Below, one piece after another: positions 1 through 11,981 of a DNA stretch of 64,000 nt (position 1 is its first letter; each line of letters begins with the position of its first letter). The position numbers were made by a program, and so were the translations under genes. The notes under the pieces were generated by a model that was given only the letters and a program-made list of their open reading frames with translations, was not told the DNA's origin and searched no databases. This stretch comes from Buxus sempervirens (taxonomy: Eukaryota; Streptophyta; Magnoliopsida; Buxales; Buxaceae), in assembly GCA_947561395.2 (NCBI GenBank), contig OX387184.1, forward strand, positions 32,540,766 to 32,604,765. Reading direction: 5' to 3'.

Positions 1-112
1 AAAAGAAGTGCTAGAAACTATAAATTTTAAGTGAGGTGATTTAGGATAAAAGAAGGTTGAAATGTGTTCATTAGCTCACAATTAAAAATTAGCTGAATTG
101 ATAGTAGTGGAA

Positions 113-188
113 GTAAATGCATATATGGTTCACAGTCAGGTGCTGTCAATGTAAATGCATATATGGTTCACAGTCAGGTGCTGTAAAT
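113..188. repeat. two-copy 38-bp tandem duplication
   Basis: Two adjacent copies contain GCATATATGGTTCACAGTC and differ by single bases. They lie in the non-coding tail of the truncated chromovirus. They look like a local slippage duplication with no visible function. Confidence 0.7.
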
Positions 189-747
189 GTAGGTGATGAG
201 TTGAAGTAAATTTAGTTGGTTTGAGCTGAAAGATTATAGCTGATCGAGAAAGGTGGAGGAATAACAAGAGGCTGGAGATAGGTTTATATAAAAGGGGTTT
301 TGCCATAAAAAGAATAGGTGTTGTTAATGGAGCATGTATAAGTACTCTTATAACAATGGAATAACAAGAGTGATGGTTATAAATTTTTTTAAAATGAATT
401 CATATGTGAAATTATGTTGGCATATTAAAAGAGTATGCAGAAATTAAGCTAATTAATAGGTGGATAGTTTAGGCTTCCCATTTAGGTGTATTAGTAATCT
501 TAGAAGGGAAGAATTGTGAGTCATTTTGGATAAGGATGATTCTATTGGGAAAATATATTGTTGAAATTGGAAATGGGCAACACCAAGCTCATTGTATTAC
601 CAAAGTGAAGTCGGAATTTTCAAAGGGATCTAATTGAATGCTAATTTACTTAAGTGTTAATTTGAAGGAAAGGATGAGATGAAGGAGAAGTGCTTTGATT
701 TTGAGTTACTCCATTATATCTTAAATTTCGAGGACGAAATTTTTTTG

Positions 748-760
748 AAGGGGGGAAGAA
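748..760 (+). other. polypurine tract of the left-edge chromovirus
   Basis: AAGGGGGGAAGAA immediately precedes the LTR start. In LTR retroelements this RNase H-resistant purine run primes plus-strand DNA synthesis. Its position fixes the element as plus-strand and the following repeat as its 3' LTR. Confidence 0.75.
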
Positions 761-1091
761 TGTAAAACCCTGAATTTCTGTTCGTTTATTTTATGAGAAT
801 CAATAAGTCCGTGTGGTGAAATTTTAGAAATTGTGAAGCAAGGATGTATTGGAGTTCAAGACATTAGGCGTGAAGCAATATAAACAAGGTTAGTAGGGTG
901 CTGTTTTAATTAGAGTTATTATGCTGTTGTGCTTAGTCGTTAAATAAATGAATTTATGTGGGTGATTATGTAGGGAATAGTTTCATTAAATCAAACGGCT
1001 GGGAAGCCGCACATGTAGGGAGAAGCGTGGGCGAGAGTGCATTGAATCATGAGTTTTAAAATTCGTCGAGCGGCAAAGTGTTTATGGTAAG

Positions 1092-1099
1092 TATAAATA
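1092..1099 (+). promoter_or_regulatory. TATA box of LTR family 1
   Basis: TATAAATA lies about 330 bp into the LTR and about 220 bp before the proposed splice donor. That is a plausible U3/R arrangement. Not tested by transcript data. Confidence 0.5.
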
Positions 1100-2122
1100 C
1101 CTAATGTATTTAGATACGTAGGTTTCGTATACCTTGAGTTTAATGAGATTGCGGCTGGTTTTCTAGGGCTTTGGGGAGAAGAGAAGACGTTCGTGTTCCT
1201 GTCGATCAGAGGGCGTTCAGAAAGACCATAGTTACGACCAGAGAAGAGTTTTGGGCGAAGAGCGATAGTTTTCACTTCTAGTTCTCAGAGTTGCAGTGCA
1301 AGGACTTGAGCATATAAGAGGTGAGTAGAATCGTTTTTTATCTGTGTTTGTTTTGATCTCTACATTTAGTTGAAAAGCATGGTTTTGGGAAACATAGCTT
1401 TGCGAACGTGTTTTATTCAATGAGATTCAGGGTCGGTATATGAAGTTATTTAGATTAATCTCGAAACCTGTTGAAACGTGTTTTGGGGATGGTAGGAACA
1501 TAGAAAAGTTGTTACAGAGGGCAACAACTTGGTCAATCATGGAGTTCTAGAGTTAACAGAGAGTCGAAAATCGGGAGTTGGGTTCGCCGAGTTGCCGCCG
1601 ACCTATCTACTTCAGCGGCAGCTAAGTGCGAGATAGATTTTGATTTCCCTGAGTTCTTGCCTACCTAGCGTTCAGTGATTTGAGTTAGCACGAGACATTG
1701 TTTTGGTTTCGCCAACCTTGCGCCGACCTCGCGCCAAGTGCCAGAGGTCAGCGCACCCAACAGAATTTCTAGAAACGTGCGTCTGACCAATCCAAGCCAA
1801 GTTTTGAGACTTTGAGGCTTCAACCTCTTTGCCAAACACTAGATTAGGATGCTAGAGGTATTCTAAGTTACTCAAAACTCTTCGTAGATATAATTACATA
1901 AATTGTGGGTACTACAAGACAAGTTTGGGGAAACTTGTTGGGGTAACTTACTATTCCAAATGCCATGAATTAAGGATTTAGTTTTAAAGTATGTTTTACA
2001 TTTGTTTCCAGTTTATGAACTCGTTTAATCTAGGTTTGAGTGATTTCAAGTGCTGAACCGTATGTGTCAAATTATCTTTGTGCAAGTAGAAAAGAGTTAT
2101 TTTACTAGTGGACTTGTGTTGG

Positions 2123-2255
2123 GATGAGGTAACATAGGCCGTGTGGCTCCCTCATCGAGTGTTGTGTTGGGATGAGGTAACACAGGCTCCGTGTGGCTCC
2201 CTCATCGAGTATGGTATTGGGATGAGGTACATAGACCCGACGTGGTTCCCTCATC
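2123..2255 (+). repeat. three tandem hairpins in LTR family 1
   Basis: Three units of about 48-50 bp each carry GATGAGG and CCTCATC arms (the third slightly decayed) around a loop of about 19-22 bases containing a CACAGGC- or CATAGGC-like core. Units lie at 2123-2156, 2171-2206 and 2221-2255. They occupy the same relative place as hairpin arrays in families A and B. Confidence 0.7.
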
Positions 2256-2509
2256 AAGTTTGACATGAGATTGGCACTAGATTCATTTTATATTTGGGTT
2301 ATACGTGACTTTACGGCTATATGCACGATTTGATACCGACGGTATTGCTGGATTTACATGATGGATTTCCGCATTTTATATCACCTGGATTATTGGGATT
2401 CTATTGGATTACTCGGATTAGACGAGCTATCGGCATTGTATATGTGTTGCACCGTGTCATGTTTTTAGAACTAAACTAAATAGTTTTGTGCATGCATGTG
2501 CTGCTCACT

Positions 2510-2525
2510 GGGATATTCGTATCTC
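2510..2525 (+). other. conserved stem-loop before the LTR acceptor (family 1)
   Basis: GGGATATTCGTATCTC folds into a 6-bp stem (one G-T pair) closed by TTCG. It is preceded by GCATGCATGTG and followed by a T-rich tract and AG. The same block is present in families A, B and D. Confidence 0.6.
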
Positions 2526-2744
2526 ATTCCGTTTTTTTTTGTTTTGTTTTTAGCTGCTCTTGGAGAGGACGGTACTTGCGGGTAGTTCTTGGTCATGTGA
2601 GTTTTATTCCAGTTTGGGATTATTTTAGCGCACTCTGTTATATTCATGTTTTTCCTTCACTCTGATATTACGATCCTGTGTGATATATTAACCTCTGAAG
2701 ATGAGTTATGGTTTCTCTATGTGACTCGGATCCGGGGCGTTACA

Positions 2745-4337
2745 AACTAGGAATGATCAACCCAAAGGAAATACCCCTCCTCTATCTAGCTTAGCCTATG
2801 GATCCATATACAACTATGCCCGCTAGACACAACTCACACATATTACAATTTATTTTGTTTAAAATTAATTTGCCGATACATATGCACAATTCCATAATCC
2901 ATGATCTCAATTATAATAATTCAAAGTCAATTATCATATCTCATTCTCAGGTGATATACATATCTTAATCTCATTAATGCAAACGCATAGTAAATGCATC
3001 TCTAGTACGGGAGAATACACACTTCTACTATAGGAGGAATACACTCAACTCAACCACAGGAAGTAGTATCACTCAATCGAAATAGAACATAAAATCCATA
3101 TATTAACCCACAACTAAACCCTTTTAAGAAAACACATCCAAAACCACGATTAAATCTCCAAATCAAATTTCATAAATATTATCGTACATGAATCATGATT
3201 AGTAAGTTTAGACAAATTGTATTTCACATTCATAAGTAATTATAGGATTCTTAAGTATTGTCTGAAACTTCCATAATTAAATTACCTATTAATGCCCAAC
3301 TTCTATATTTAAAACTAAGGTTTTACATTTTGTAATTTTTGTTATCTTTCAATTCAAGCAATTCACACAGACCCATATTGAAGCTTAAGAGTTGGTTCTA
3401 ATCCCTAAATTTATGTTCAACTAGATCTAATCCACTATTTCCACAACCTTGCCCTTAAGACACCTATCTACATTCATCATTCCAAATTATTAGTCTTAAT
3501 TCCAAATTAAATTCCGTCAGTTCCTACACCTCAATTTAACCCCTATACAAGTGTTACAATAATTAAATTGCTAGGAAAATTATTAAATATTAATTTAGAC
3601 CTAAAGATCCTCAAATATTAAATCTAGCTTAGGTCACTTGACATGGGTGCTCGAGCGACTTGTTGAGCGCCCACCCAAATTCCAGCTAATTGCCAGATTT
3701 TCCAATTTTCTGAATTTTGTAATTTTTCTTTGATCTTTAATTGTTCTAAATTTATCTTTAATCTAAATTATCTCTACAATATTCTGAGCCTATTTTTATC
3801 AATTAATTACAGATTTATAGGTATCTACAAAAATCAACATAATCAAATCAATACTTTTCTATTTTTCTCTCAAGAACACGAAAACTTGTCGAGGAAACAA
3901 CCCAATCCCTGAAACATGTTTTAGTCTAATCAAATCAGTTAGAAACCAAATCAAAACACAGAAAACATGTAGTTCCTCAAGTTTTCAAGTGATTGCTACT
4001 TGCCTCAATACGCGAAATCCATATTTTCATTGAATCCGGAATTGAATCCAAATTTCTATTATTATCGCACCATCCTAGAGTTCTCCAAATGAGATCTCCA
4101 TTGTGCAGACTGTAGCCCTACTAGTCGTGAACAAAATTTCAAATTTGGGGTCGATCCGACGGTTGAATATCTCCCGATCTAACTTTGATGGGTGCTGGTC
4201 AGAGGTTTCTGAAACAACTCTTTCCTTTTGTAATCCTTTTATTTTCCCCTTTCTTTCTCTCTATACTCCCTAAACATGTGAGCTTCCTTTTTGTCCTCCT
4301 TTTCCTCTATATAATTTGATTAGAACCCGCTCTAAGG
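2745..4337 (-). mobile_element. old LTR-like debris, probably a reversed chromovirus LTR
   Basis: No open frame of note. The stretch has GC-rich words like those of the chromovirus LTRs (about 3650-3680, CTCGAGCGAC and GAGCGCCCACC). At about 4000-4020 a reversed donor-like motif is visible, and at 6884-6890 a reversed GTCTTAC end resembles family A ends. It resumes at 6884 after the solo LTR at 4338-6878. The identity is an inference from composition and these short motifs. Confidence 0.35.
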
Positions 4338-5838
4338 TGTGAAACCTCGTTCCAATATCCTTAGCACACCCTAATCAGTGAGCTTGATGTGTAGGCGAAA
4401 TTGGAGGAGCCCAAGCCTAAAGTCAGTGAAAGTGGCTATGCTCTAGCTTGTCAGTAGGCCAGGGAGGTGAGTAATCCTTAGATCCTTGAATAAGATTTCT
4501 TATTGTGAGATGAACAAGTTTAAAGAGCTAAGTGTTAGTATTGTGCAATGTAGGTGGAGTGGCAAACTTGTAAAATATAGTGTCTGGTGGAGGATGGCTT
4601 AAGTGAAGAGACACTAAGGGAGAGCCCCATTCGACCAACACCCTTTCCCAAACTCTTTCTCTCTTCAATTTCTTCTCTTCCCCTCTCATCTCTTCTTCAT
4701 CTTCTCTTTGTTCTTCCTCTCTCATCACATTCCATCCATTTCAAACCCATTGGAAGAGGTTGCTAGCAAGAAAAAGAAGAAGAACACCGAAGAAGGGCAT
4801 TCTCGTTTGGGAGCTTTGCTTGGAAAGTTGTGAGAAACCAACCAAGAACCAAGGAGGTGCTGGTTCGTGAGTTGCAAAGGGAGCTAGGAAACTTGCTCAA
4901 GTGATTGCAAGAGGTAAGCAACACCACCCCAACCCTTATTTCTCAATTTCGGCCAAATTCGTATGCTTTAGGTGAATGTTAGGGTTGAGACATGAAATCT
5001 TTCATTGGTGTAAATAGGAGGGATTTTTCTTAGGGGTTTTGTAGGAAATAGGTTTCCCCACATGCTAGGAGGAATTTAGAGCCCAAAAACACCCAAAACG
5101 AGTGAGATTTGAGAAAAACCAAAAATCCCAAAAGTTTGGATTTCACAAACCGCTGAGAAATCCCAGCCGCCTGAACAGCCGCTCGAGCGACTGCTCTAGT
5201 GACTTGCCTAAACAGAAGAACCCGAGAGCTAATTTTTGGCTGCTCGAAGCAAGCTCGAGCAACCTATCGAGCGCGCTGTACAGATTTCCCCATTTTTGAA
5301 TTTTTAGTCCATATTGAACTACCAATTGTTTTTGTTTAAATCCAACCTATGTATAAGTGAGAGTTAGGTGTCTAGGAGGTGTTCTAACTGGAAGTATCTA
5401 AAAATTCCAAATAACAAGGATTTTGGGTACGTTTTGCCAAAGAAGGTCTTATAGAAAGTTTCTGTCCCAAATTTCTGTAGAAGTAGGATATATTGAGTTT
5501 AACACTTCAAACACCTTCCAAATAACCCTTAGAAGTAGAATACAAGAGTCAATACCAATTTGTACAAGTATCAAAGAATTGAGGCTTGGGTTGCCAAAGT
5601 AAAGCTCGAAATACACATTGAACACCACGAAAATCATGTACACTTGATTTCTAAATCTAAGCATGCTATTTATTTAGGGTATTGACCCATTTTGTTTATC
5701 ATGCTAATTTATTATGCTATGTATTGTTAACATGATATGAGAAGGGCATTGGCTTGTATTGAATTGCATGATATGAAGGGCATTGGCCCATTATTGAGAT
5801 ATTGTGGTATGATTGGTATCAGTGGATAGCGTGTTACG

Positions 5839-6235
5839 GTCCACCTGAATTGGGGGTAGTGAACCATTGTTTACCTCGATTGGAGGTAGTGGATTAACCC
5901 CTTCCACAATAGTAAGTCTTAGTGGGTTGAGTATGCGGTTCATCTTGGTTTGGGGTATTGAACCATTGTTTACCCTGACCTGGAGATAAAGAATTAGCAT
6001 CCCCACAAAAGCATGGAAAATTGAGATACCTGGTATGATGAATAACTGGTTATATGATTACTGGTGGGTAATGTGTGCTGTTCACCTCAATTGGGGGTAG
6101 TGAACCATTGTTCATCTCAATTTGGGGGTAGTGAACTAGCCCCTCCACAGCAGTAAATCTTGGTGGTTAAATGGATCGGTTAATCTCGGTTGGGGGTAGT
6201 GGACCTTTGTTCACCCTGACCAGGAGATAGAGAAC
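5839..6235 (+). repeat. hairpin array of LTR family B, about eight units
   Basis: Repeated units have arms of GGTTCAC/GTGAACC type around loops of two sorts: CTCAATTGGGGGTA-like and CCTGACCAGGAGATA-like. The clearest is 6080-6105 with perfect 6-bp arms GTTCAC and GTGAAC. Others pair imperfectly. The same units occur reversed at 43438-43860. Confidence 0.7.
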
Positions 6236-6458
6236 TCGTATCCTTCACGCAAGCTTAGGATCTGTGACATTTGATATGATTATTATTGATTTTGATTGTT
6301 ATAAATTGATGAACTATACACTTATGCACAAGCATGCACCAATTGTATGGCATTGAGCTGTATTACATTAACTATGATTTTAAATACCCGCATGTCATGA
6401 TTTCATCGGATATTATTATCATGAACTGTGTTTTCCTGTGCATGCATGTGTTGCTTAC

Positions 6459-6474
6459 TGAGACATTCGTCTCA
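6459..6474 (+). other. conserved stem-loop before the LTR acceptor (family B)
   Basis: TGAGACATTCGTCTCA forms a 6-bp stem. Compared with TGAGATATTCGTATCTCA in family D, both strands of the stem have changed together, which keeps pairing. It is preceded by GCATGCATGTG and followed by a pyrimidine tract. Confidence 0.6.
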
Positions 6475-6883
6475 CAGTTGCTTCTTATCTTATTTTTCAG
6501 ATCCATCATCATCAGGTGTGAAGGACCGGGCTGAGAATAGAGGCAAAGAGAAAGCCATTGGGTATAGAGAGGAGGATTTCTATAGGCCTTAGGCTTTTCT
6601 TTTGTTATACATGTATAGTTTAAAATGGTAAAACCTTTACTTTTGAGAGGAGTGATTAGTCACCCATTATTTTGTTACCAACTCTTGTGTCTTATTATAT
6701 TTCAAATATATATACATGAACACACTTTTGATATGTACAAGTATAAATTGTTTATTACTTGCACTCGTTAGGAAAAAGTTTTAAATCCTTCGTATCTTAT
6801 CAAGTGCAATGGCCCACTTGCCACGGTCTGGGACGGGTTTGTGCCTTGGAGGGGCAGACCTGGTTCTGGGTTGTGACATAAGG

Positions 6884-7083
6884 TCTTACTTAAATATACT
6901 AACCTAATAGGAGTCCAATTAGGACTTGGAAACTTTCTAATTAATTCCACCTCTCTCCTTCTTCTAATTCTCTTTTTAGTACCTTATCTATTAAATCCCA
7001 TACAAGATAAACTCATACTTTTAATATATTTTCATCCATATTTTATATCTATTTCTAAATATTACCTAAACACCCTATTAAGT
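6884..7083. other. A/T-rich gene-free spacer
   Basis: This continues the debris interrupted by the solo LTR at 4338-6878 (the TSD TAAGG joins them) and then becomes plain A/T-rich DNA up to the reversed family B LTR. I see no gene or motif in it. Confidence 0.5.
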
Positions 7084-7950
7084 TGTCACGACCCAGAACC
7101 AAGCCTGCCTCTCCAAGGCACAATCAGTCCCAGACCGTGGCAAGTGGGCCATTATCTCTTTACAAAACGCGGGGGATTTAAAACTTTTTCATAACGAGTG
7201 CTAGTGCAGCAATTTATACATGTGCATATCAAAAGTGTTCATACATATATTTATATTTTGATGTGAAATAAAACATGAGAGTTTAGTTACAAAACACTAG
7301 GTGACTATATCACTCCTCTCAAAGTACAGGGCTACAATCCAAAACTATACACGTATTTCAAAATAAAAGCCTAAGGTCTACAGAAGTCCTCTCAATACCC
7401 AAAGGCTTTCTCTTTGCCTCTATCCCCAGCCCGGTCCTTCACACCGGACACTAATGGATCTAAAAAATAAGAAGTAAAGCAACTGTGAGACGAATGTCTT
7501 AGTAAGCAACACATGCATGCACGAGAAAACACAGTTTAGGCATATATCAATCGGTTAAATCATGACATGCGGTTTATTTGAAATCATAAATCAATTATCA
7601 AATTTAGTGTCATACAAATTGGTGCATGCTTGTGCGTCAGTGTACAGTTTATGCATTTAATACAATCTTCCATCCGATCTCACAATTGATCATGCAGGTA
7701 ATTTGGTATCTAAATATACATCATCAATATCCCCTTCTAGCTTCACCAATTACATGCGGTGGCTAGGCATCTATGCCGATCTTACGTGACGTAGGCATCT
7801 ACTACTATAGTTACATATATCATATGAATATCCATAGATGATTACCCAATAATACTTAGAGGGGTATTACAATATCGTCGAAAACATCAATCACAATTAT
7901 TCATCTAGCTTCACCGTCTAAGCATGGTGGCTAGGCATACATTACACATC

Positions 7951-8160
7951 TATTGTTTTCTACACATAAAAAATGGGCATCGGCCACTGAATACAAAGGG
8001 TGTCGGAAGAACAGATACATCCATTGTTGTCTACGCATAGCCAATGGGCGTCGGCTACCGAATACACAGGGTGCCGGAAGAACATATACCTCCATTGTTG
8101 TCTACACATAGTCAATGGGCATCGGCCACTGAATACACAGGGTGCTGGAAGAACATATTA
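7951..8160. repeat. three 71-bp tandem repeats in the reversed family B LTR
   Basis: Units begin at about 7951, 8022 and 8093. Each contains a CATTGTTGTCTAC start, a GGGCATCGGCCAC core and a GGAAGAACAT end. They lie where the plus-strand family B copy has its hairpin region, so this is a lineage-specific expansion. An open frame that crosses it has no similarity to a known protein and is probably a by-product. Confidence 0.7.
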
Positions 8161-9243
8161 TAATATGAACAGTAACCATGGCACTTGGCCATACACAATA
8201 TGTATGAACAAATCCTACTTGTATAACGTGGACAGTAGTAAGGTTACTTCCCATATCATGTGGTTCATGCACTCAAGCATGCCAGAGCTCAAGGGTGGCC
8301 TTTGGCCTTACCTGAGTCATTCTTGGGCCAAGCCCTTATTCATTACTCATGGATTCTGGGCCACTACCATCCATTCACTATCAATAATCTTGGGCCACTA
8401 CCCTCTTTTCAATGTCTGTATATGTATAACAATACCATGGAGCTACAGTCCCCTTTCACTTCATGCCACAAGTAGTGGGTCAATGCCTTTGGTATCTTAC
8501 AATTCACTACGGGCTAATGTCCTCCATGTCTTGTGCCAAATTCCAGGCCGAAGCCCGACATATCAAATGGGATGTACTCACCATAATGATCAAGGGGAAA
8601 ATGGTTGGCTTTTCCGAAAATTCCAATTTTCTAGTGTAATGCCCCGGATCCGTGTTGTTCAATAAAGATATAACACGTCTCACGGAGGTTAGGCAAGGAT
8701 CGTTAATCAATTTATGATCGCTGGATAATCATATAGCTATAACCTGACAGAGTGCACATTTCCATTTATGCAAAATTGTGACATTTAAACTGAACTAGAT
8801 TTGTATGGTTCAACCCCAATTAAACTTTAATACATCTCAATTTATTCAAAGTTCTCAAGTTCAGAACAGATAACCTACAAGTCTAAGGAAGGTAATAGTA
8901 ATCCTCCTCCCTATAAGCCTCAGCAGGATCTACCCCAGAAATCGCCTCACCACGAGTATCTGAAAAACAAACAAGATAAACAACGGAGTGAGATACGAAT
9001 ATCTCAGCGAGTAGCACATGCATGCAGAAATAGTTGATCGCAATTTAAACTATGCATCGACAAAACACTGAATACGGTTAAACAATCAACATCAATTCTC
9101 AAATCGAAATTCAAGACTAGTTCCAATCAAACAAATCACATCTCAGTTAAGTACGGTAACACATCGATTGGTCAATGTCAGGACTATCGTTTAGTTGATA
9201 AATTAAACATGCCAAGTAGACACTCCACACCTCCATGTACACA

Positions 9244-9364
9244 GTTCCGGCCTACTCAGGGTTTCGGAACTCTGAAATGACGGCCTACTCAGGGTTTCGT
9301 CATCCAATGCAGGCCTACTCCCCGGGTTTCTGCATTGACAACCAGGCCTACTCAGGGTTTCTGG
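9244..9364 (-). repeat. four constant-loop hairpins in LTR A1
   Basis: In plus-strand reading, four stem-loops follow one another with arms GTTCCG/CGGAAC, ATGACG/CGTCAT, AATGCAG/CTGCATT and CCAG/CTGG. Each surrounds the loop GCCTACTCAGGGTTT (the third has CCCCG in place of CAGG). The stems differ in sequence while the loop stays fixed. The same series is at 20405-20525 and 50803-50825 onward. Confidence 0.8.
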
Positions 9365-10301
9365 CTGCTCTACACCGGTCGTGGCAACACACAAGGCCAT
9401 GCAATTTCAACAACCAACAATAACATCACATTACTAAGCTTAAACATCTGGATCCAGGACAAGCTAGACCAAAACAGTAAAACATCGTATAATCTCAATA
9501 CCAATATCAAAGAAAAACCATTCATTTCATATCATGTAAAACTCATCACAATTCATCACCTGTCCCTCTGGACCAAGCAGTACCTCCAGTACATTCAGTA
9601 TTTTCTCATTTCCGTAACACAAGTCATATGAAAGTAAAACTCAATTCATTCATACCAAGGAAATCTTTACAATACATTTAAAGTTTCCAAACCAGTGAAA
9701 CCAGAATAGAATAACTCCTCAATCAAAACAGTGTATAAAACAGAGGAAATGTAACTAGTAACTCTTAGTAGTTTGGTATCCGGCATAACATTTATGAACA
9801 ACCTAAACTCAACTTCAAAGCTTTTAAGAAGTTCACTAAATTTTCCTCTAATAGTTTTCTAGGCAAAATAGATTCCCAGGGTTCCCAAACAAGTGAATAG
9901 TGAAGTGGTTTAATCCTCAAGTAACCCAAATACCCTTAGTTAATTCAAATCTCCAATTCAATAAGCAAAATAGGTCTGCCGCTCACCTCCTGAGGTGGGC
10001 GCGAGGTGAGCGCCGGTCGGCGGTGAAGAAAAGGGGTAAAATCGACCTACCGCTCACTCGACGCTAGGTGAGCGTGATGTAAAACCCCGAATTTTCCTTA
10101 AATAATAAATTAAATTAGTAAATAATATTACCCAGAGTTATGATTGATAGAAACATTTTAATATTGTAGGGGGTGATCAACTTAGCGGAGATCCAGAATT
10201 AGACGCAGATCTGACCGTCCGATCGTGAGATATCGAGGTATGTATTCTGATTGGGTAAGGTGTATAGAAGAGTTGCATGGGAGATGCATAGGATCAGGGG
10301 G

Positions 10302-10309
10302 TATAAATA
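10302..10309 (+). promoter_or_regulatory. TATA box of LTR family D
   Basis: TATAAATA lies about 225 bp into the LTR and about 200 bp before the proposed donor, the same layout as in family 1. Confidence 0.5.
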
Positions 10310-10510
10310 TGTATAAAGAATTAACCTAATTCTTATACATGTATTGTCGCGCGTATTGAAGAGCCGCAAGCGACGACTATTCAAACGACCAAGGGAAGAA
10401 GAAGGAGAAGAAGAAGGAAGGGTTGGGCGTGCGTTCATCGTCTAGAGGATTTCTCTGTGCAGGAGTTTCGCCATTGTGCAGAATAGAGAAGGAGGAATCA
10501 GCGTATAGAG

Positions 10511-11981
10511 GTAGGTGACACCGTTTTGGTTTTAACTTTCGGATTTACCTCTGTTTAATCGCAATGCATGTTTCTATGATATGTATAGTTGTATTTAGTT
10601 AGCTAAGCATGTTATAAATACATTAGAATGAGTTTAGACGAGAAAAATCGTGATTTATAACTGTTTCTGCTCGATTTGGTGAGACCGCCGACCTCGACTG
10701 TGCGAGGCGCTCATCGGCGATCTTAGGCGCTGGTTAAAGTTTTGAGGACGCCGTGGACCGCGGGACGACGGACCGTGGGTGCTCGAAATTGCACTACCGC
10801 CGACTGAAGACCGCCCGGAGCGATCCTGAGCAATCCCAGGCGCTCTCAGCAGAATTTCCAATTTTTCATAATTTCGAACCTAATTCAATTCTAAATTATT
10901 TTTAGACAATTTTAATGATTAATTAAGGTACTTTAAGACCAAAATAAACTACCTAAATCCCTGTTTTACAGAAAAACAAATTAGGGAGATATTTAGGACA
11001 TTAGTTGCCAAGTTTTGAAGGTATATGAGAAATGTGATTTTGGAAAAGCCTAACTACCATTTGATTATCTAAACACTTCTAAATGATATTATAAATCATA
11101 AGACATTATAAAGAGAATTCAGAATCCGAATGATGGAATAATGAAGTGAATGTACAGATATAACCATTATATGCCGCTAGGCACCAACCCTTATAGAAAT
11201 ATGATACTTTAGGGAATTTTGGAGTCTAGTGGGCATAGCTGGTTATGGATCCATAGTCGTAGCTAGATAGCTGAGGGATATGTCATTTGGGTTGAGTTAC
11301 TCCTATATGCGACGCGCTTCCTTTGCAAGTTAGTTTGTCTGGGAAGGTCCTATGTCTGGAGGGACACCCCGGTGAGCCTCTGGTGATTCCTTGTACATGT
11401 GGATAAGCAACCACCTCCATGTATTGATTCTGGTGCTGCATGCTGGTGGTACATGCCAACTTTGATGGGTACGTGTGCAATAAGTCGGTGACTACGGCTC
11501 TTGTCTAAGCTGCGCTGCATGGGGCTTGAGTATCATTAGTAGCATCGCTCCTAAGTTGCACGGTAGTATAGCAATTGGTTGAGAATCATCTCAAAAGGTT
11601 TATCTTACTTTGTGAGTCCTACAATGACACTGAAAACATAACACTTGATATGATTATTATTCTTATTGTGCACGTGCGGGATGCATGTGATTGGGATATT
11701 GGTTGGATGTGACTGCTTAGTACATCCTGGCAATGTATGGATTATGCTACTGATTTGGCTATTGAGTTCTTATATTAAAACTTGCTGAAAATTATATATA
11801 TAGAACTGTTTATCAAACTGTTTTGTGTTCATGAATGGTATAAATGATTATGCGAGCCTGATTTATCGATGTTGCTTAATCGTGCATGAAATGTTACTTT
11901 GCATATATTAACTGTTTAGTCACGCATGTGTTACCTACTGAGATATTCGTATCTCACCCTACTTCTATTCCATTTTTTCAG
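10511..11981 (+). other. putative intron inside LTR family D
   Basis: The donor TAGAG|GTAGGT at 10511 and the acceptor CATTTTTTCAG ending at 11981 fit plant consensus and correspond to those of families 1, A and B. Confidence 0.4.
11939..11956 (+). other. conserved stem-loop before the LTR acceptor (family D)
   Basis: TGAGATATTCGTATCTCA gives a perfect 7-bp stem around TTCG. It is preceded by CACGCATGTG and followed by a pyrimidine tract ending in CAG at 11981. Confidence 0.65.

Larger units (their letters stand above)
1..760 (+). mobile_element. 3' end of a degraded Ty3/gypsy chromovirus internal region
   Basis: This is the tail of an element whose body lies left of the window. No long open frame survives. 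It ends in a purine-rich tract at 748-760 (AAGGGGGGAAGAA) directly abutting an LTR that starts TGTAAAACCC, the expected polypurine tract and 3' LTR junction. The bases just before it (about 720-750, a TTCGAGGACGAAAT motif) are typical of the very end of Tekay/Del-type polyproteins in plants. The family assignment rests on that motif and the LTR style, not on a readable protein. Confidence 0.65.
1321..2553 (+). other. putative intron inside LTR family 1
   Basis: The donor AAGAG|GTGAGTAG at 1321 and the acceptor at 2552-2553, after a long T-rich tract, fit plant splice consensus. The equivalent donor and acceptor appear at matching places in three other LTR families here (4914/6500, 10511/11981, 49632/51206). 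That recurrence is the main support. The intron would carry the hairpin array and the stem-loop. Confidence 0.45.
761..2744 (+). mobile_element. chromovirus 3' LTR, here called family 1 (1,984 bp)
   Basis: The LTR begins TGTAAAACCC and ends GGGGCGTTACA, with inverted TGTAA/TTACA ends. It has a TATA-like box (1092-1099), a consensus splice donor at 1321, GC-rich tracts rich in GCGCC words (about 1590-1750), three tandem hairpins (2123-2255), a conserved stem-loop (2510-2525) and a pyrimidine tract ending in AG at 2553. The same order occurs in the other chromovirus LTR families of this window, which is why I treat them as relatives. The 5' partner lies outside the window, so no TSD can be tested. 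Confidence 0.85.
4914..6500 (+). other. putative intron inside LTR family B
   Basis: The donor GCAAGAG|GTAAGC at 4914 and the acceptor TTATTTTTCAG ending at 6500 match plant consensus. They sit in the same order relative to the hairpins and stem-loop as in families 1, A and D. No transcript evidence is available here. Confidence 0.45.
4338..6878 (+). mobile_element. solo LTR of chromovirus family B (2,541 bp)
   Basis: It starts TGTGAAACC, ends TTGTGACA and is flanked by the 5-bp TSD TAAGG (4333-4337 and 6879-6883). No internal region or second LTR is attached, so it is a solo LTR left by LTR-LTR recombination. The reverse complement of the same family forms the LTR at 7084-19536, for example the tract around 6724-6790 matches 7165-7240. 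Contents in order: donor at 4914, GC-rich CTCGAGCGAC tract (5160-5275), eight hairpins (5839-6235), conserved stem-loop (6459-6474), acceptor at 6500. Confidence 0.9.

Noticed and set aside
8000-8665. 221-codon frame in the reversed family B LTR
   Set aside because: It spans tandem repeats and the junction with LTR A1, has no similarity that I recognise, and is not kept in the other family B copy.
11160-11580. A regular hairpin array in LTR family D
   Set aside because: Short inverted repeats exist (for example ACATG with CATGT near 11394-11421), but no constant loop or regular spacing could be made out, unlike families A, B and 1.
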